64,000 bases of DNA from Diogma glabrata (GCA_963693315.1 OY856187.1:378609306-378673305), one strand, 5' to 3'; positions 45,002 to 56,350 are shown, counted from the stretch's first letter. Numbers and translations are program-made. Notes: generated from the sequence alone by a model not told the origin.

Positions 45002-46291
45002 GGGACGAAAAACGTGTTCTAGACAGAGTTGTGAAAACTTGACCATTTTTGATTTTCCTGAAACTTGGCATATAAGTAGTATGGACAAAATAAAAAATAC
45101 AACTTATTTTTAAGGTTTTTTAAAGTGCATAGTTTGAGCATAGGGGGCACCCCAACATGCATGAAAAATGAAAATTCTGCCAATCTGATGTAACTTTGAA
45201 ATTAAATTGCTCAAGAACGGCTATACCGATTCCATCAAACTTTTGATTGATAGATGATTAATTAGTCGTTTGAAAAAAAATTGATTAATTGTTTTTATAA
45301 TTAATTTTTAAATAAAAATATTAAAAAAACTTTTTTAAAGATGGCGCTAGGGTTGAAGATCAATTGGAATTTAATTAATTTTTTTTCTGAAAATAGTTCT
45401 ATCCTTACTCTAAAATATATCAAATTAACTCAGAGGCGTTAATTTTTGTTCTTGAGATATTTAATTTTAAAGATTTTTAGTACGACTGAAATTCGAATTT
45501 TTCTTCATTTTTTCAAACAACTTCCATTAACAAAATATTTTAAAATCAATTAAATTTTAACATTTTTTTTTTCAATATAGCTCTAGCCTTACTTTAAAAT
45601 ATATCAAATTTACAAAGAGGCGTTAATTCGTGTTCTTGAGATATTTAATTTTAAAGATTTTTAGACCGATTAAAATTCTAATTGTTCATTATTTTTTCGA
45701 ACAATTTATATCATCAAAAAATTTTAACCACTGAAGCTCGAGAAAATAATGAACAATTAGAATTTTAATCGGACTAAAAATCTTTAAAATTAAATATCTC
45801 AAGAACACGAATTAACGCCTCTTTGTAAATTTGATATATTTTAAAGTTGTTGTTTGAAAGTTGTAAAGTTGTTTGAAAAAATGAGGAAAATCGAATTTCA
45901 GTCGTACTAAAAATCTTTAAAATTAAATATCTCAAGAACAAAAATTAACGCCTCTGAGTTAATTTGATATATTTTAGAGTAAGGATAGAACTATTTTCAG
46001 AAAAAAAATTAATTAAATACCAATTGATCTTCGACCCTAGCGCCATCTTTAAAAAAGTTTTTTAAAAAAGAATTTTCATTTTTCATGCATGTTGGGGTTT
46101 TAAAATTTTAAATTTTTTTAAAGTGCTAGTTTAAGCATAGGGGGCTTAAACTAGCACTTTAAAAAAATTTTAAAATAAGTTTTTTTTTTTATTTTGTCCA
46201 TACTACTTACATGTCAAGTTTCAGGAAAATCAAAAATGGTCAAGTTCAAATTTCGACTTTTTCACCCGCGTAGATCACGTTTTTCATCATG
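45002..46291. mobile_element. 1.29 kb foldback, arms of ~500-700 bp
   Basis: GACGAAAAACGTGTTCTAGA faces TAGATCACGTTTTTCATC. GACCATTTTTGATTTTCCTG faces CAGGAAAATCAAAAATGGTC. AAAGATGGCGCTAGGGTTGA (45339) faces TCGACCCTAGCGCCATCTTT (46031). AATATCTCAAGAACACGAAT faces its complement near 45620. The centre is near 45720 with almost no loop. Arms are unequal because of an internal gap. No protein. Confidence 0.9.
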
Positions 46292-46399
46292 GATGATTAG
46301 TATATGTATTTAACGATTCAGGTTTATGTATATTCCTGCTCCTATGCTACAGCTACCTCGGTAAAACTAACAGAATTTGGTGGTGTTGTGAAAACCTAA

Positions 46400-46815
46400 C
46401 TAAAAATTTTTTTTGTCGGAAGTGACAAAACGGAAGTTGGAATGAAAAACTGTTAGACATCATTCTCTAAGCGTATTTACCAAGTTTAATCAAAATCAAA
46501 AGTTGATCATTATATTCTCACACTAGTTGAAATCTGTTCCATTAGTTTCACCATAATCACTTTATTATTGTTGGTTATAGTGTGAATAAATACACTGAAA
46601 AAATGCAAAAAATGCAAAAAAAATTTTACAGGAAGTGCAATATGTTTCAATAAGATTGAAAGCCACGATTAGAAGTTATTGAAGATTTAATCTTACAGCT
46701 GTTCAGGTACCCTTCACTATTTTGTCCAACTTTAAAATGAATCCAAATCTTCCATTTTCAAATTAACGTGAACCATATATCATAAGTTTCATCAAGATCC
46801 CATGCGTTTTACATT
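46400..46815 (+). repeat. Family A repeat fragment
   Basis: TCGGAAGTGACAAAACGGAA, TATAGTGTGAATAAATACAC and CATAAGTTTCATCAAGATCC are family A blocks in order, with deletions. Confidence 0.7.
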
Positions 46816-46904
46816 TTAAATTGTGGTGAAGTGAAAATTAGCAGGAACAAATCTAAAATTAGGTGGCTATAATAAAATATGAAGACTTGTTTCTTAGAGC
46901 ATTT

Positions 46905-47056
46905 CAGCACACTCCGCCTGTTAAAGCCAGTGGCTTGCGATATTTCACGTTAAATCATATGCTATATATCACGGACTCTAGTACTCGGGATTGTCACATC
47001 CGTAGATCAAAATTAAATAAAAAATACAAATCCACCACAACTGATCCCCACCATGC
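46905..47056 (-). mobile_element. Family B retroposon fragment
   Basis: GCCAGTGGCTTGCGATATTT, GGGATTGTCACATCCGTAGA and the terminal AACTGATCCCCACCATGC match the 5' end of family B on the minus strand. Confidence 0.7.
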
Positions 47057-47439
47057 TCGTAATATATAAGAAAAGAAATGAGTCAAACTGTTCGGCGCCA
47101 AACTAAAGAAGGATCGGTATCGAATATTTTTGAAAAATCATTTGCTATTGAATGAGATGTATTTGCGTTCGTGTTTTTAACTTGCTGTTTGAGAACCAGT
47201 TACCAAAAAGCCGCATCTAAATATAAAATTGCATCAAGAATTATAATTCACTAGACTGAAATTAAATGAGCAATTAAACTTAGGTAACTTCAGAATTCAG
47301 TTAAATTTTTCCTCAGTTCATCGTTCCAGTATAACTCTTCTCCTATTAGGATTCAACCTTCTCTGTATTTTGACAGACAAGGAGTGAAAAGTAGAAAAGA
47401 AATTTTCTTGAAGCAATTTCATATGAATTATGGTTGATT

Positions 47440-48418
47440 TGTTAACCCATTAGCGAGCGCCTGACATATCCATTTGGGAACGTTGCGTTGAAACGTAATT
47501 TTTCGATGACGAAGGCTTCAATGAAGATATTGTTGAATATCCGAACACATTTCCATTAACAATTCTAGACACGATTGAAATTTATGTAAGAGGTACCATG
47601 GTAAAAATTCGCTTCATAATATTAGCTGAAGAATTTCAAACCGATAGTGCAGCTGAATATTTTGATTTAAAAAAAAAACCAAAGTAGATGAAAAAACATC
47701 CAAGTTATGTGCCATTTGGAACAACCGATTTGTTTTTTACAAGTGAGTGTAACATGCTCGACAAAAGAAACAAACATGATTTTACAGCCACCAACAACGA
47801 CATGCAAAAGTTTTTTCGGAGTATTACTAATGACTGGTTACAATAGATTACCTCAGAAACGAATGTATTGGAGTCTTGATAACGATTTGGTGGTTCCATG
47901 CATTTATAAAGTCATGTCAAGTGATCGGTATCTTTAAAATATTTACATTTGACCAACGATAAAGAAATTGGAAATTATAAGGATTGAGTTAATAACACAA
48001 GGATCTTTCAATTTGTGAATTATTTTAGACACAATCCATGCAAAAAATTTATTCGCGGTAAGCCCATGAGATTCGTGTACAAAAATTGGATCATATGTAG
48101 TTCTAGTGGATTTTGTTATGTTTTCGATGTACATTGCGGCAAACAAACCAATCGAAGACGGGAAAAGCAATATCCGCAGGTGCAAGGGTGAATCCATCAA
48201 ATCATAGTTTTTTTCGACAGTTATTTTACCACGTACTCGTTAACGGTTTACTTGAAAAAGAAAATAATAAGAGCTAGAAGAACGGTGAGACAAAACAGAG
48301 TTCAACAGTGTCCTGCAATGCCAACTAAGGAAATAAAGAAAACGGAAAGAGATACTTATGACAATAGATTTGACATAAACCATCAAATCTTATGCATAAA
48401 ATGGCAAAAAAAACAAAC
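47440..48418 (+). pseudogene. piggyBac-family transposase relic
   Basis: Across at least three frames the plus strand encodes piggyBac blocks. KSFFGVLLMTGYNRLPQKRM then YWSLDNDLVVP lie at about 47808-47895, YLHLTNDKEIGNY near 47935, and RGKPMRFVYKNWIICSSSG then VFDVHCGK near 48055-48145. IVFFDSYFTTYSL lies near 48205, TVRQNRVQQCPAMPTKE near 48280 and NRFDINHQILCIKW near 48365-48405. Frames change near 47890-47940 and 48240. The region that would carry the middle catalytic Asp appears lost between about 47960 and 48040. The open N-terminal part before 47700 is poorly preserved. The C-terminus stops where a MITE fragment starts. Confidence 0.88.
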
Positions 48419-48419
48419 C

Positions 48420-48520
48420 GAGGAAAAATTAGTTAGGGAAAGCATGAACAAAGTAAGGACGTGATTAAGTTCTGATGAGTCCAGGAAGATTGCCTGAAGT
48501 GGGCCTGTTCCGAATTTAAA
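48420..48520. mobile_element. Fragment of the CCCGAGCAGAAATT-type MITE
   Basis: AAAATTAGTTAGGGAAAGCA and AAGTGGGCCTGTTCCGAATT match the left part of the element at 20346-20740. It abuts the piggyBac relic. Confidence 0.68.
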
Positions 48521-48954
48521 AAGAAGCGCTAAAAGAAAGAACAACACGTTTTCGTTGTGTGAAATATGAATCGTAATCTTTGTACAAAATGGCCGAAATA
48601 GTGATTTAATTTTATTAACTGTGAAGAGATTAATTAGACTTAAAACTTTTGTGACTTCCTCCACAATGATGCACGGATTTTATAAATATTAAAATATAAA
48701 TAGAAAAACCTTGCACTCAATTTTATGATTAAAATGCAAAAATTGTATGTTTTACAACTTGTTTACTGATGCTTGTATGTCAAGGTTAAATAATACAGCT
48801 ATGCTATTTTTACGCAAGGTGAACTTTTTAACAATAATTTTAAAAGCGAAAAAGCGTTCCGAAATCTAATTGTTATAACTATCTTGTTTATACTTCGAAT
48901 CGTCTCTTGTCATTCCTTTTTAAAGTATTCCAAATAAAATCGTTGTATATCTGC

Positions 48955-50215
48955 AATGTTTTTCATTATAAAAGTTTCAACAAAACTTCACCCATTTGTC
49001 GTAGATGTGACAATAATAATTTTACTATTCTACATATCTGTACCTCAGAGGTAAACTATCGTAACTGATATTCGGAAAATTTTACAGAGAAGCACTAATA
49101 AATTATTACATAGCAAACTGTGTTACAATGAATTTTCCTCTAACATACATTTTAATATACAATGAGTTTCCACTACCTAGCTGTGTAAAAACGGACACGT
49201 TGCACAGTGGGATTTGTTCATATAATGTTTGGCAAAAAATATAAGGAGTGCTCGTAGAATGTTGAAATTTTGCTCTGAGCCTTTGGTTAGCTCAATTAAG
49301 AAAAATATAAAGTTTCATCAAAATTGGTCACGCCCACTACCCACCGCCCATAGAACCCAAAATTTATTTTTATGCCCAAAGTTTTTGAAATTTGGCACAG
49401 AGCCTTTTATTACCTCAATTAAGAATAAAATAAAGTTTCATAAAAATTGGACACGCCCACTACCCACCGCCCATAGAACCCAAAATTTTATGATTTTATG
49501 ATTTTATAAATTTTATGATTTTATAAAAGATTATTAATTATTTAAACTTTTTTTTTTTTAATTGATAGTATGGAGACTTACCTTTCATTTTATTATAGCG
49601 GGAGCACCTAGCACGACCGAGCAACCTTTTTTTTCTTCCAAGGAAGTTTGCAATCACGGCACATTATAGAACAAATTTTATTCTTTCATATCTTTTAAAC
49701 CATATGAGCGAACTTTATAATTTTTTTTTTAAATACGCAGAAAAGGCTATATTTGAAAATAATCACTATTTAAATTAGAGCAATAAAGTTATCTTACGTA
49801 CAAACACTATAGAAGTGCGTAAACAATTTTCAATATTTTGGACCAAAATTTACATGTGACTTTACTTCATTATTTCAAAGACAAATAAACTTTTTTTTGG
49901 GATACAATTTATGGATTCTTCATATTGAATCAATTTTCTACAAAACTGCATCATTACATTTTTAAATTTTATGTGTCGAAAAAATTACTTATTGCACAAA
50001 AAATCCCACTGTGCGTTGCCACTCAAAAATGCAATTAAAAAGATTCCGAAAAAAGGAATTAAAAATTTTCCGAATATCAGTTACGATAATTTACCTCTGA
50101 GGTACAGATATTTTGTACTAACAATAAATATTTCCAGAAATTCGATATTTACCAAAACCTTAAAATTTTCAACAAATGGGTGGAGTTTAACTAAAACTTT
50201 TGTAATGGAAAAGTC
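48955..50215. mobile_element. Foldback with ~140 bp arms, containing inner CACAGTGGGATT inverted ends
   Basis: Outer arms: AAAAGTTTCAACAAAACTTC then ACCTCAGAGGTAAACTATCG on the left face CGATAATTTACCTCTGAGGT and AAAACTTTTGTAATGG on the right (50085-50210). CTGATATTCGGAAAATTTTA faces AAAATTTTCCGAATATCAG. Inside, GTTGCACAGTGGGATTTG (49199) faces CAAAAAATCCCACTGTGCG (50005). The inner pair may be a separate insertion. Confidence 0.72.
49275..49490 (+). repeat. Two direct copies of a CACGCCCACTACCCACCGCC block
   Basis: TCAATTAAGAAAAATATAAA...CACGCCCACTACCCACCGCC, then CATAGAACCCAAAATTT, occurs twice about 128 bases apart (GC-richer than surroundings). Local tandem duplication within the foldback interior. 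Confidence 0.82.
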
Positions 50216-50219
50216 TTAC

Positions 50220-51004
50220 TAAAACCTACACTTTGAAGTGTTTTTTTTATCTCATGTAGGAAATGCTATTTTCTAAGATACTAAATATAAACTAAAATTA
50301 CGTACAAATATCATAGCAACTACAATTTTTTATCCAACGTAAATGATTTTCTACCAAAGAGAAAAAAAGCCACATTCACTGAAGGTTAAACCTGCATAAA
50401 AAACACTTTAAATTTAATTAAAATGAAATATCTTTGGCTTTTTATTATTAGAGAGAGGAACATGCGCATTATATTGACCTTATTGTTACGTATATAATTT
50501 TAAATGTGAGCGAAAATGTTTATGTTGATTTTTTTGTAAAATAAAACCAATGTTGATTTTTTTATAAAATAAAACCAAAATATTTATAAAACACAATCAA
50601 AAACAATTGAATTCAGGGTTCAATACAATCGAATAATTTGTTGCACAGCAGAATAAAATTAACAGCTGTTTATTTTATTCTGTTAAGCATAATAACGCAT
50701 ACAATAATCTATTCCTATTGCTATCGGAAGGATAAAAATACTTTTTGTACGAGTAAACCGTAAAATGCACTTTTAGGATTCGAAATTGTTCGTAAAGCAT
50801 GCCTTTTTATTCTATTGAAATAACAATGCCAAAATTGAAATAACAATGACCAAAATTAAAATAACAATGCCTAAAGTTATTATTTCGAAAAACTACTTGG
50901 ATAAAATAATTTTCTAAAAAATATTTTTCTATTTTGTGTAAATATATGTATTTTTATTTATGCAAATAATACAGAATCTTACTCGAACAAAAGATCTTGT
51001 ATAC
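50220..51004. other. AT-rich intron DNA with a short palindrome
   Basis: 50649-50682 is a near-perfect palindrome (CAGAATAAAATTAACAGCTG and its mirror). Near 50817-50875 a word AATAACAATGCCAAAATT is repeated three times. Nothing coding. Confidence 0.6.
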
Positions 51005-51110
51005 AATTCGGGCATAAAGTATATTTTTTGCTTTCGAGTGATTGTTTGTCGGTTAACGCCTCGAGCAACAATTTTCCACTTTCAAGCGGAAAAGACATAC
51101 TTTACGCCCT
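51005..51110. repeat. Hairpin MITE related to the one split at 10951-12500
   Basis: GGGCATAAAGTATATTTTTT faces AAAGACATACTTTACGCCC. It is followed by TTAATACATAAATAGCTATT, which resembles the sequence after 12478. Confidence 0.68.
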
Positions 51111-51739
51111 TAATACATAAATAGCTATTATTACTCTAATACGAAATTCTTACAAGTTCCTATTTATCCTCAGAAATTCTATTAATTTTTGTTTTTAAGA
51201 AAAATATTCCAATATCATTTTTTAATCATTTGGAATATATTATTATTGAGGAAAAATTTTAATTAAACCTGAAAACCAGCTAAAATTAATTCAACTTACT
51301 CTTCTCGCAACCATGAGTAAATTTTGGCATCAGTATTGAGATTCGATAATATTTATTTACGTGCGTATATCGGTATTTCCTAGTGACTTGCGAATTGCGA
51401 AAAAAGTACAAAAAATGAAATAGGAAAATTTTAATATGTTATTTCCCACGACACGGAATACTAATTATTAAAAAAATAATAAATTAAAAGCTTGCCATTT
51501 ACCGTAAAGCTTTGTGGGTAAATATGGAGCTTTTTTTTTCAGTTTTTGTCTGAATTTAACTTAAACAACTTTCAACTAATAAGGACAGATAAGAAATATC
51601 AAAGAGTTGAAGATTAAGGAATATTTTTTGACAAAAAATTCTTGTAATGAAGCTTTTTTTCTAGCTACAGCTAACTGTCATCATTTCTACCTGAAAAACA
51701 ACAGAAGGAAAATATTAGGAGTTGCAAATATACGCTACA

Positions 51740-52800
51740 GGCGAATCAATAAGTGTGGAATAATTCTAAATCCTGTGGCACTAGTATGCACTAATGTGAA
51801 CCATTTATATCTAATCCTTCATTAGACGTCTGTCAAAATTTCAGCCATTTAAGTTTACGCATTTACAAGTAACAGCAGCGAGAAGCAAAAAACCACTGTG
51901 TTTTTTTTTAAATGGAAAAATTCGAGCTTCGTGTTCTGATTAAACAATATTATTTACGCAAGAAGTCGATAACCGAGCGCAAAGCTAAGATAGATAAGTA
52001 CATATTATCCGGACACACCGTCGATGAAAATAATTCAAAAGTGGTTTGTTGGCTTTCGTTGCGGCCGTACAAGCACAAGTGAAGCTGAACGAACTGGACG
52101 CCCAAAATAAGTTAGGAGATCAGAAAACGTCGAAAAAAATCTATGATTTTAAATTAAACGAACCGAAACGAAAATTGAGAGAGATATCTGAGGCCACAAA
52201 GATGTCCCATGGGAGTGTGTTCAAAATCATACATGGTATTTTGGGTATGAAGAAGCTTTTGCACGATGGGTACCACGTTTGCTCACAGAGGACTAAAAAC
52301 GAATTCGTGTTACGACTTCACAGCAGAATTTGGCAATTTTTACGCGAAATTCAAAGGAGTTTTCGCTAAAATGTATCCCGCAAGAGTTCACGCGAGATTC
52401 AAAAACCCAGCAGTGGACCGGGAAGGTGCTGAAGACCTCAGTATTTTGGGATGTGCGTGGAAAAAATCGATGAACAGATTATAGACTAATATTCGATGAA
52501 TAGACTATCTTGAGAAGGGTAAAACCATAACTGACGCATATTATTCATCATTATTGGATCGTTTGAAAATTGAAATCGCAGAAAAACGGCAGAAAAAAGA
52601 CGAAATCGTAGCTGAACCTGTGGCCTATTTCGGAGAGCTTCTAAAGGATTACTTTTCGGACGAGATAAAAAAGTTAAAAAAACGTTGGACTCGCTGTATC
52701 GACTTAAAAGGAATGTATGTTGAGATATAAAACTCAATTTGGCCAAAAAAATGTTTTATTGTTTCACTTATTCCACACCCAATGATTTTACTTTGATTCC
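51740..52800 (+). pseudogene. mariner transposase relic, catalytic core deleted
   Basis: Starts MEKFELRVLIKQYYLRKKS at 51913 and continues with TERKAKIDKY. The helix-turn-helix region follows (LREISEATKMSHGSVFKI at about 52175), then fragments of the core (VFWDVRGK near 52450, GKTITDAYYSSLLD near 52520 in a shifted frame) and the C-terminus (KKRWTRCIDLKGMYVEI near 52675-52728). The first catalytic Asp block (DETW) and the HxDNA block are absent and frames shift repeatedly. Flanking AATAAGTGTGGAATA (51748) and TTATTCCACACCCAAT (52769) look like remains of the terminal inverted repeats. Confidence 0.9.
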
Positions 52801-52907
52801 TAGTAAAGGGTCGTTTTTCAAATTAAGATAACAAAATTTGCAAATTTCACAAAACTACAAACTTTGTTTTACAAAAATAGAAATGAAAAGTAAACAAAAA
52901 ATTATAC

Positions 52908-52990
52908 GAGATTTTCGTGAGCAATTAAACTCAAGTAACTAAGGAAATAATTTGAGCTTTTTCAATTCGAAGGTATATTTTGGATTCAGA
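52908..52990 (+). repeat. Second copy of the sequence at 25486-25560
   Basis: GTGAGCA-TTAAACTCAAGTAACTAAGG and TTTTTCAATTCGAA are shared in order with 25493-25550. Possibly the 5' end of the LINE seen there. Confidence 0.65.
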
Positions 52991-54444
52991 CAAAAACTTC
53001 ATTTCTCTTTTACGTGTTTTGGATGGATTCGAACCTTTCTCATCGGTGTCATGTTCGAATCCATTGGTAGACACGATATTGACTACACCATCGAGGAGAT
53101 AGTTATATCGAAGATGAAACTTCATCATCAGTTATTTAGTTATTTATCTAAGTTGAATTTTCTATCGTCATTTAGACATCATTTTATGGAAATGTTATTC
53201 ATTTGTATTATATATTTTTAAATCGGTAACACAAAATGGCGGTTTTCGAAATTTTTAGTTATCTTCACTCACTTAATTTTTGTTTTAAATTTGATGATTT
53301 TCTTCCATTTAAAAATAAATTATTTGTCTTAATGTTTTGTTCAATTATACAAATATTGCTATTAAAATAAAAATATAATCATCTTCGAAGGAGTAAATAA
53401 AAAAAAATATTACTCTTAGGAGTAAGAACGAAATAAAATATAAATAAATTTTATCTTGTGAATGAAATATTAAGGAGCAAGAAGAGCTCTGAAATAAAAT
53501 TTTGTTTAGCAACATTTGTGTCATGCTTTATTAGAATCGAATGATTGATATACAAACATGATTAGCTTATTTAAACTATATTAAAAATTTTAAAAAAGTT
53601 ATCAATATGAGTATGTTTTTCATATTCAAATTCAAGTAATACGCATTTTTGTTTATTTAAAATTAATTTTTAAAATATTTATCTAACTATGATAATTAAA
53701 AACTAATTAAAGTTATTTATTTAAATGAAGTTTTATGGTTGCACTCTCAAGGAAGTTAATCATACTTTTTTAACATTATGCCATAGATCAGTGTTTAAAT
53801 GAAACAGTAACATTTTTATTATTGACAGAAACAAACAATTAATATTGAAATAGTTGTATTTAGTAGTATAAAGTTTAAAGGTTAGTAAATATATTAATAT
53901 GGATGTTTGCACGTTTTGTATAAATAAATATGATCCACACTTTGTATTCTTCTATTTATTTAATTAATCAAAGTGAAGGCTAGAACATTAATTAATTATT
54001 TAAATTTAATTTAAGCTATCAAGTGCAAAAATGTGCAAACAAAGTTATAAATGTGTATTTTATATTTTTTTATTATATTCAAAATTGTGCAAACTCTACT
54101 ACAAGCATAATTATGAAATATTAGTAATATGAATACTACATAAATTATTATTATTGTTATTATGTTTGATAAGTGATGACAAGATCTAATTACAAACGAC
54201 GTTTTCAATTGTACAGAACATCCAACGACAAAATTAAAGCAAAACCTGTAAACTATCGTTTTCTCCTTTATTATAATGGTTTCAGAATATTTGTTATCAC
54301 TTATCATAAACAACATTGTTACAAACTACCCAAAAACCACTACTATTTACAAATTTGAAATAGATCAAAATCATCCATAACACCGTAACCATAGAAATTA
54401 TAATTAATCAAACAAGCTTAAATTTTTTAAACATATTAACGTAC
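52991..54444. other. AT-rich intron DNA, nothing recognised
   Basis: Short open frames only. No domain resemblance or structure noted. Confidence 0.5.
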
Positions 54445-54528
54445 CCTTAAAGTTCTAGGGTGATTACTATAATCCACTGGCTGACAGCGGAAGTTATAAT
54501 GTCCTGTTAGCCAACCGGATATAGCGAT
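54445..54528 (-). CDS. ELOVL alternative exon, version 2 (28 codons)
   Basis: Encodes an ELOVL luminal-loop segment containing GWLTGHYNFRCQPVDYSN and ending HPRTLR. The acceptor is TTTTTTACAG, the donor GTACGT, phase 0 at both ends. It splices in frame between exon 56243-56350 and exon 28501-28557. It is homologous to exon 55202-55282: both contain FRCQPVDYSN and align over the whole length with one residue difference in size. No stop, all conserved residues kept. One member of a probable mutually exclusive pair. Confidence 0.95.
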
Positions 54529-55201
54529 CTGTAAAAAATTAATACAAATTCCCCATTTTGAATAATTTATTTTTTTTCCGTTGATAAATTAGTTAAAAAT
54601 TTTAATTTAATGACCAAAATATTTCTAGATTTAAAAACTTAATTTAAATCTATGAGAATATCTAAGCTTTTTAAATTAAGTTATTTGATAACTAAAACTA
54701 TATAAAAATACTATGTCTGAAAAATTAAATACAATATTAATTGGTAATTTGATGAATGTGATATTATGTGTTATTAATTAATTTTAAACATATTTATATA
54801 CATATATTGATTCCAAAATCCTTGTCATAATTTGGATTGGATATTAAAATTATAATCTAAATTATCCTTATAATAATTCTATTTAATTTTTGTATCTTAT
54901 TTTCTTAAGATATAAAGGATAACATAGAGAAATTAACATTTATTAATATTTAAATAGTAAAAATAAGTTGCCCAGACATACTGTCTAGGTAAGATTTTTG
55001 TAAACAATTTATCCCCATTATATTGAAGTTAATTTTTTCCCCATTATGGATTTTCACTTATGTCGAATTTTAATTGTTTTCCGAAAATATAAAATGAAAC
55101 AGAAAATCTTAGCAAAAGACATATTTTAAAATTTAATTGATTTGAAGAGAGTGCACTTCCTTGTTTTTTTTTTAAGATTTTATTTTATGAATCGCACTTA
55201 C

Positions 55202-55282
55202 TCTATTCGCTGACGCACTATTGCTATAATCAACTGGTTGACATCTAAAGCTGTATTCACCCCACCATCCTCCCATTAAACA
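55202..55282 (-). CDS. ELOVL alternative exon, version 1 (27 codons)
   Basis: Encodes CLMGGWWGEYSFRCQPVDYS then NSASANR. The acceptor is AAACCAATAG, the donor a perfect GTAAGT, phase 0 at both ends. It occupies the same place in the protein as exon 54445-54528, 673 bases away. The shared core FRCQPVDYSN is the conserved ELOVL loop between transmembrane segments. The flanks (MGGWWGEYS against SGWLTGHYN; SASAN against HPRTL) are diverged. Inclusion of both would duplicate the loop but keep frame. Confidence 0.95.
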
Positions 55283-56242
55283 CTATTGGTTTAAAAAATA
55301 AAATTGATAACAGGGTAAAAAGAAAAACTTTAACATTAAAAGATGACACTGGATAAAATTTTCAATGATTTAAGAAAAACGGTTTACAAATTTTCGTTCG
55401 CTCGTTGACCAAATATGGTAACATTTTTTAATCTTTAAATAAAATATATATATTAAAATTTTTAACAAATTAATCCATTATTATTTATCGCGATTTAATC
55501 TCCTAAATTAAAAGATTTTATCAGACCGCCAAAAAACAAAGAAGAAAACTAAGAAAAAATACTCAATACAATCTATAATTTTTTCCAGTGTCAATAAAGT
55601 TATAAAGAAAACCAATTATTCCGGTTTTCATGAGTTTATTCACATAACCAACGATATAAAACTGCTTTTCACCTGAAAAATAAATTTGAACATTCCATGC
55701 TAAAAATCGTAGACATCAACATCAACCTTTGAAATGGTCAAAAATTCCCGGTGAAGGACGATTTTTTAAATACCTAAGGTAAGTATTTAGAAATAATCAA
55801 ATATATGTAGTTACTTTCAAATCCTTAAGCATGGATCACAAAAATGTTGGATCGATGTTCTTAGAAAAAAGTTCAATGTCAGACTTAAATTGAAAGTAGC
55901 GAACATCCTTGTTTAATCTGTTTTCATTACATATATATTTATTTACGATTTTCCTCTTGCTAAAGGTAGTAACAATAATCATGCTTACATAAATAATAAA
56001 TAAAGTAAAAGTAAAATGTATAAACAGTAAAAGTGAAATATAAATTTTATAAAAACCAAACACATTTTTTTCATTTTTAAGAGAATTTTTACAATCAAGA
56101 ATAAATATTTCAAATAACCTGGAAGAAATACATAGTTTTTCGCGATCTAAATTGTTCTAATAAAACTGATTAACAACGGAATAACTTAAAATTAGTGATT
56201 ATTTCTTGAATTCATGATTTTAAACATTTATGTTATATTTAC
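55283..56242. other. ELOVL intron, 960 bp
   Basis: AT-rich. An open stretch near 55565-55672 on the minus strand is preceded by a CAG but has no ELOVL similarity. I do not call it an exon. Confidence 0.75.
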
Positions 56243-56350
56243 CTCATAAAACAGCCATGAACTAAAGACGACTTGGAAGAAATTATAAACTATGAGGGTA
56301 TTTTTTAGATTTAATGGTTTACGATTTTCCATCAGCCTCGGACCCACCAC
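56243..56350 (-). CDS. ELOVL fatty-acid elongase, first recognised exon
   Basis: 36 codons: VVGPRLMENRKPLNLKNTLI then VYNFFQVVFSSWLFYE. This is the diagnostic GPxxMxNRKPxxLKxxxxxYNxxQV block of ELOVL proteins, leading into a transmembrane helix. The acceptor is TAATTTCAG, the donor GTAAAT, phase 0 at both ends. The preceding exon with the start codon (usually ending in YVYLVK or similar) was not found upstream to 64000 and probably lies outside the window. Total recognised protein is about 214 residues of a usual 260-320. Confidence 0.96.

Larger units (their letters stand above)
28558..54444. other. 25.9 kb ELOVL intron filled with mobile DNA
   Basis: This interval separates exon 54445-54528 from exon 28501-28557. 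It contains the mag-like LTR element, family A, B and C repeats, foldbacks, and the piggyBac and mariner relics. Other ELOVL introns here are 66 bases to 5.6 kb, so insertions account for much of the length. Confidence 0.85.

Noticed and set aside
55565..55674. Possible extra ELOVL exon on the minus strand after a CAG
   Set aside because: The open frame has no ELOVL similarity and no donor at a sensible place. The flanking exons join in frame without it.
22401..56350. ELOVL gene as a pseudogene, given the 26 kb intron
   Set aside because: All recognised exons are open, phase-compatible and have consensus splice sites, and the HxxHH box is intact.
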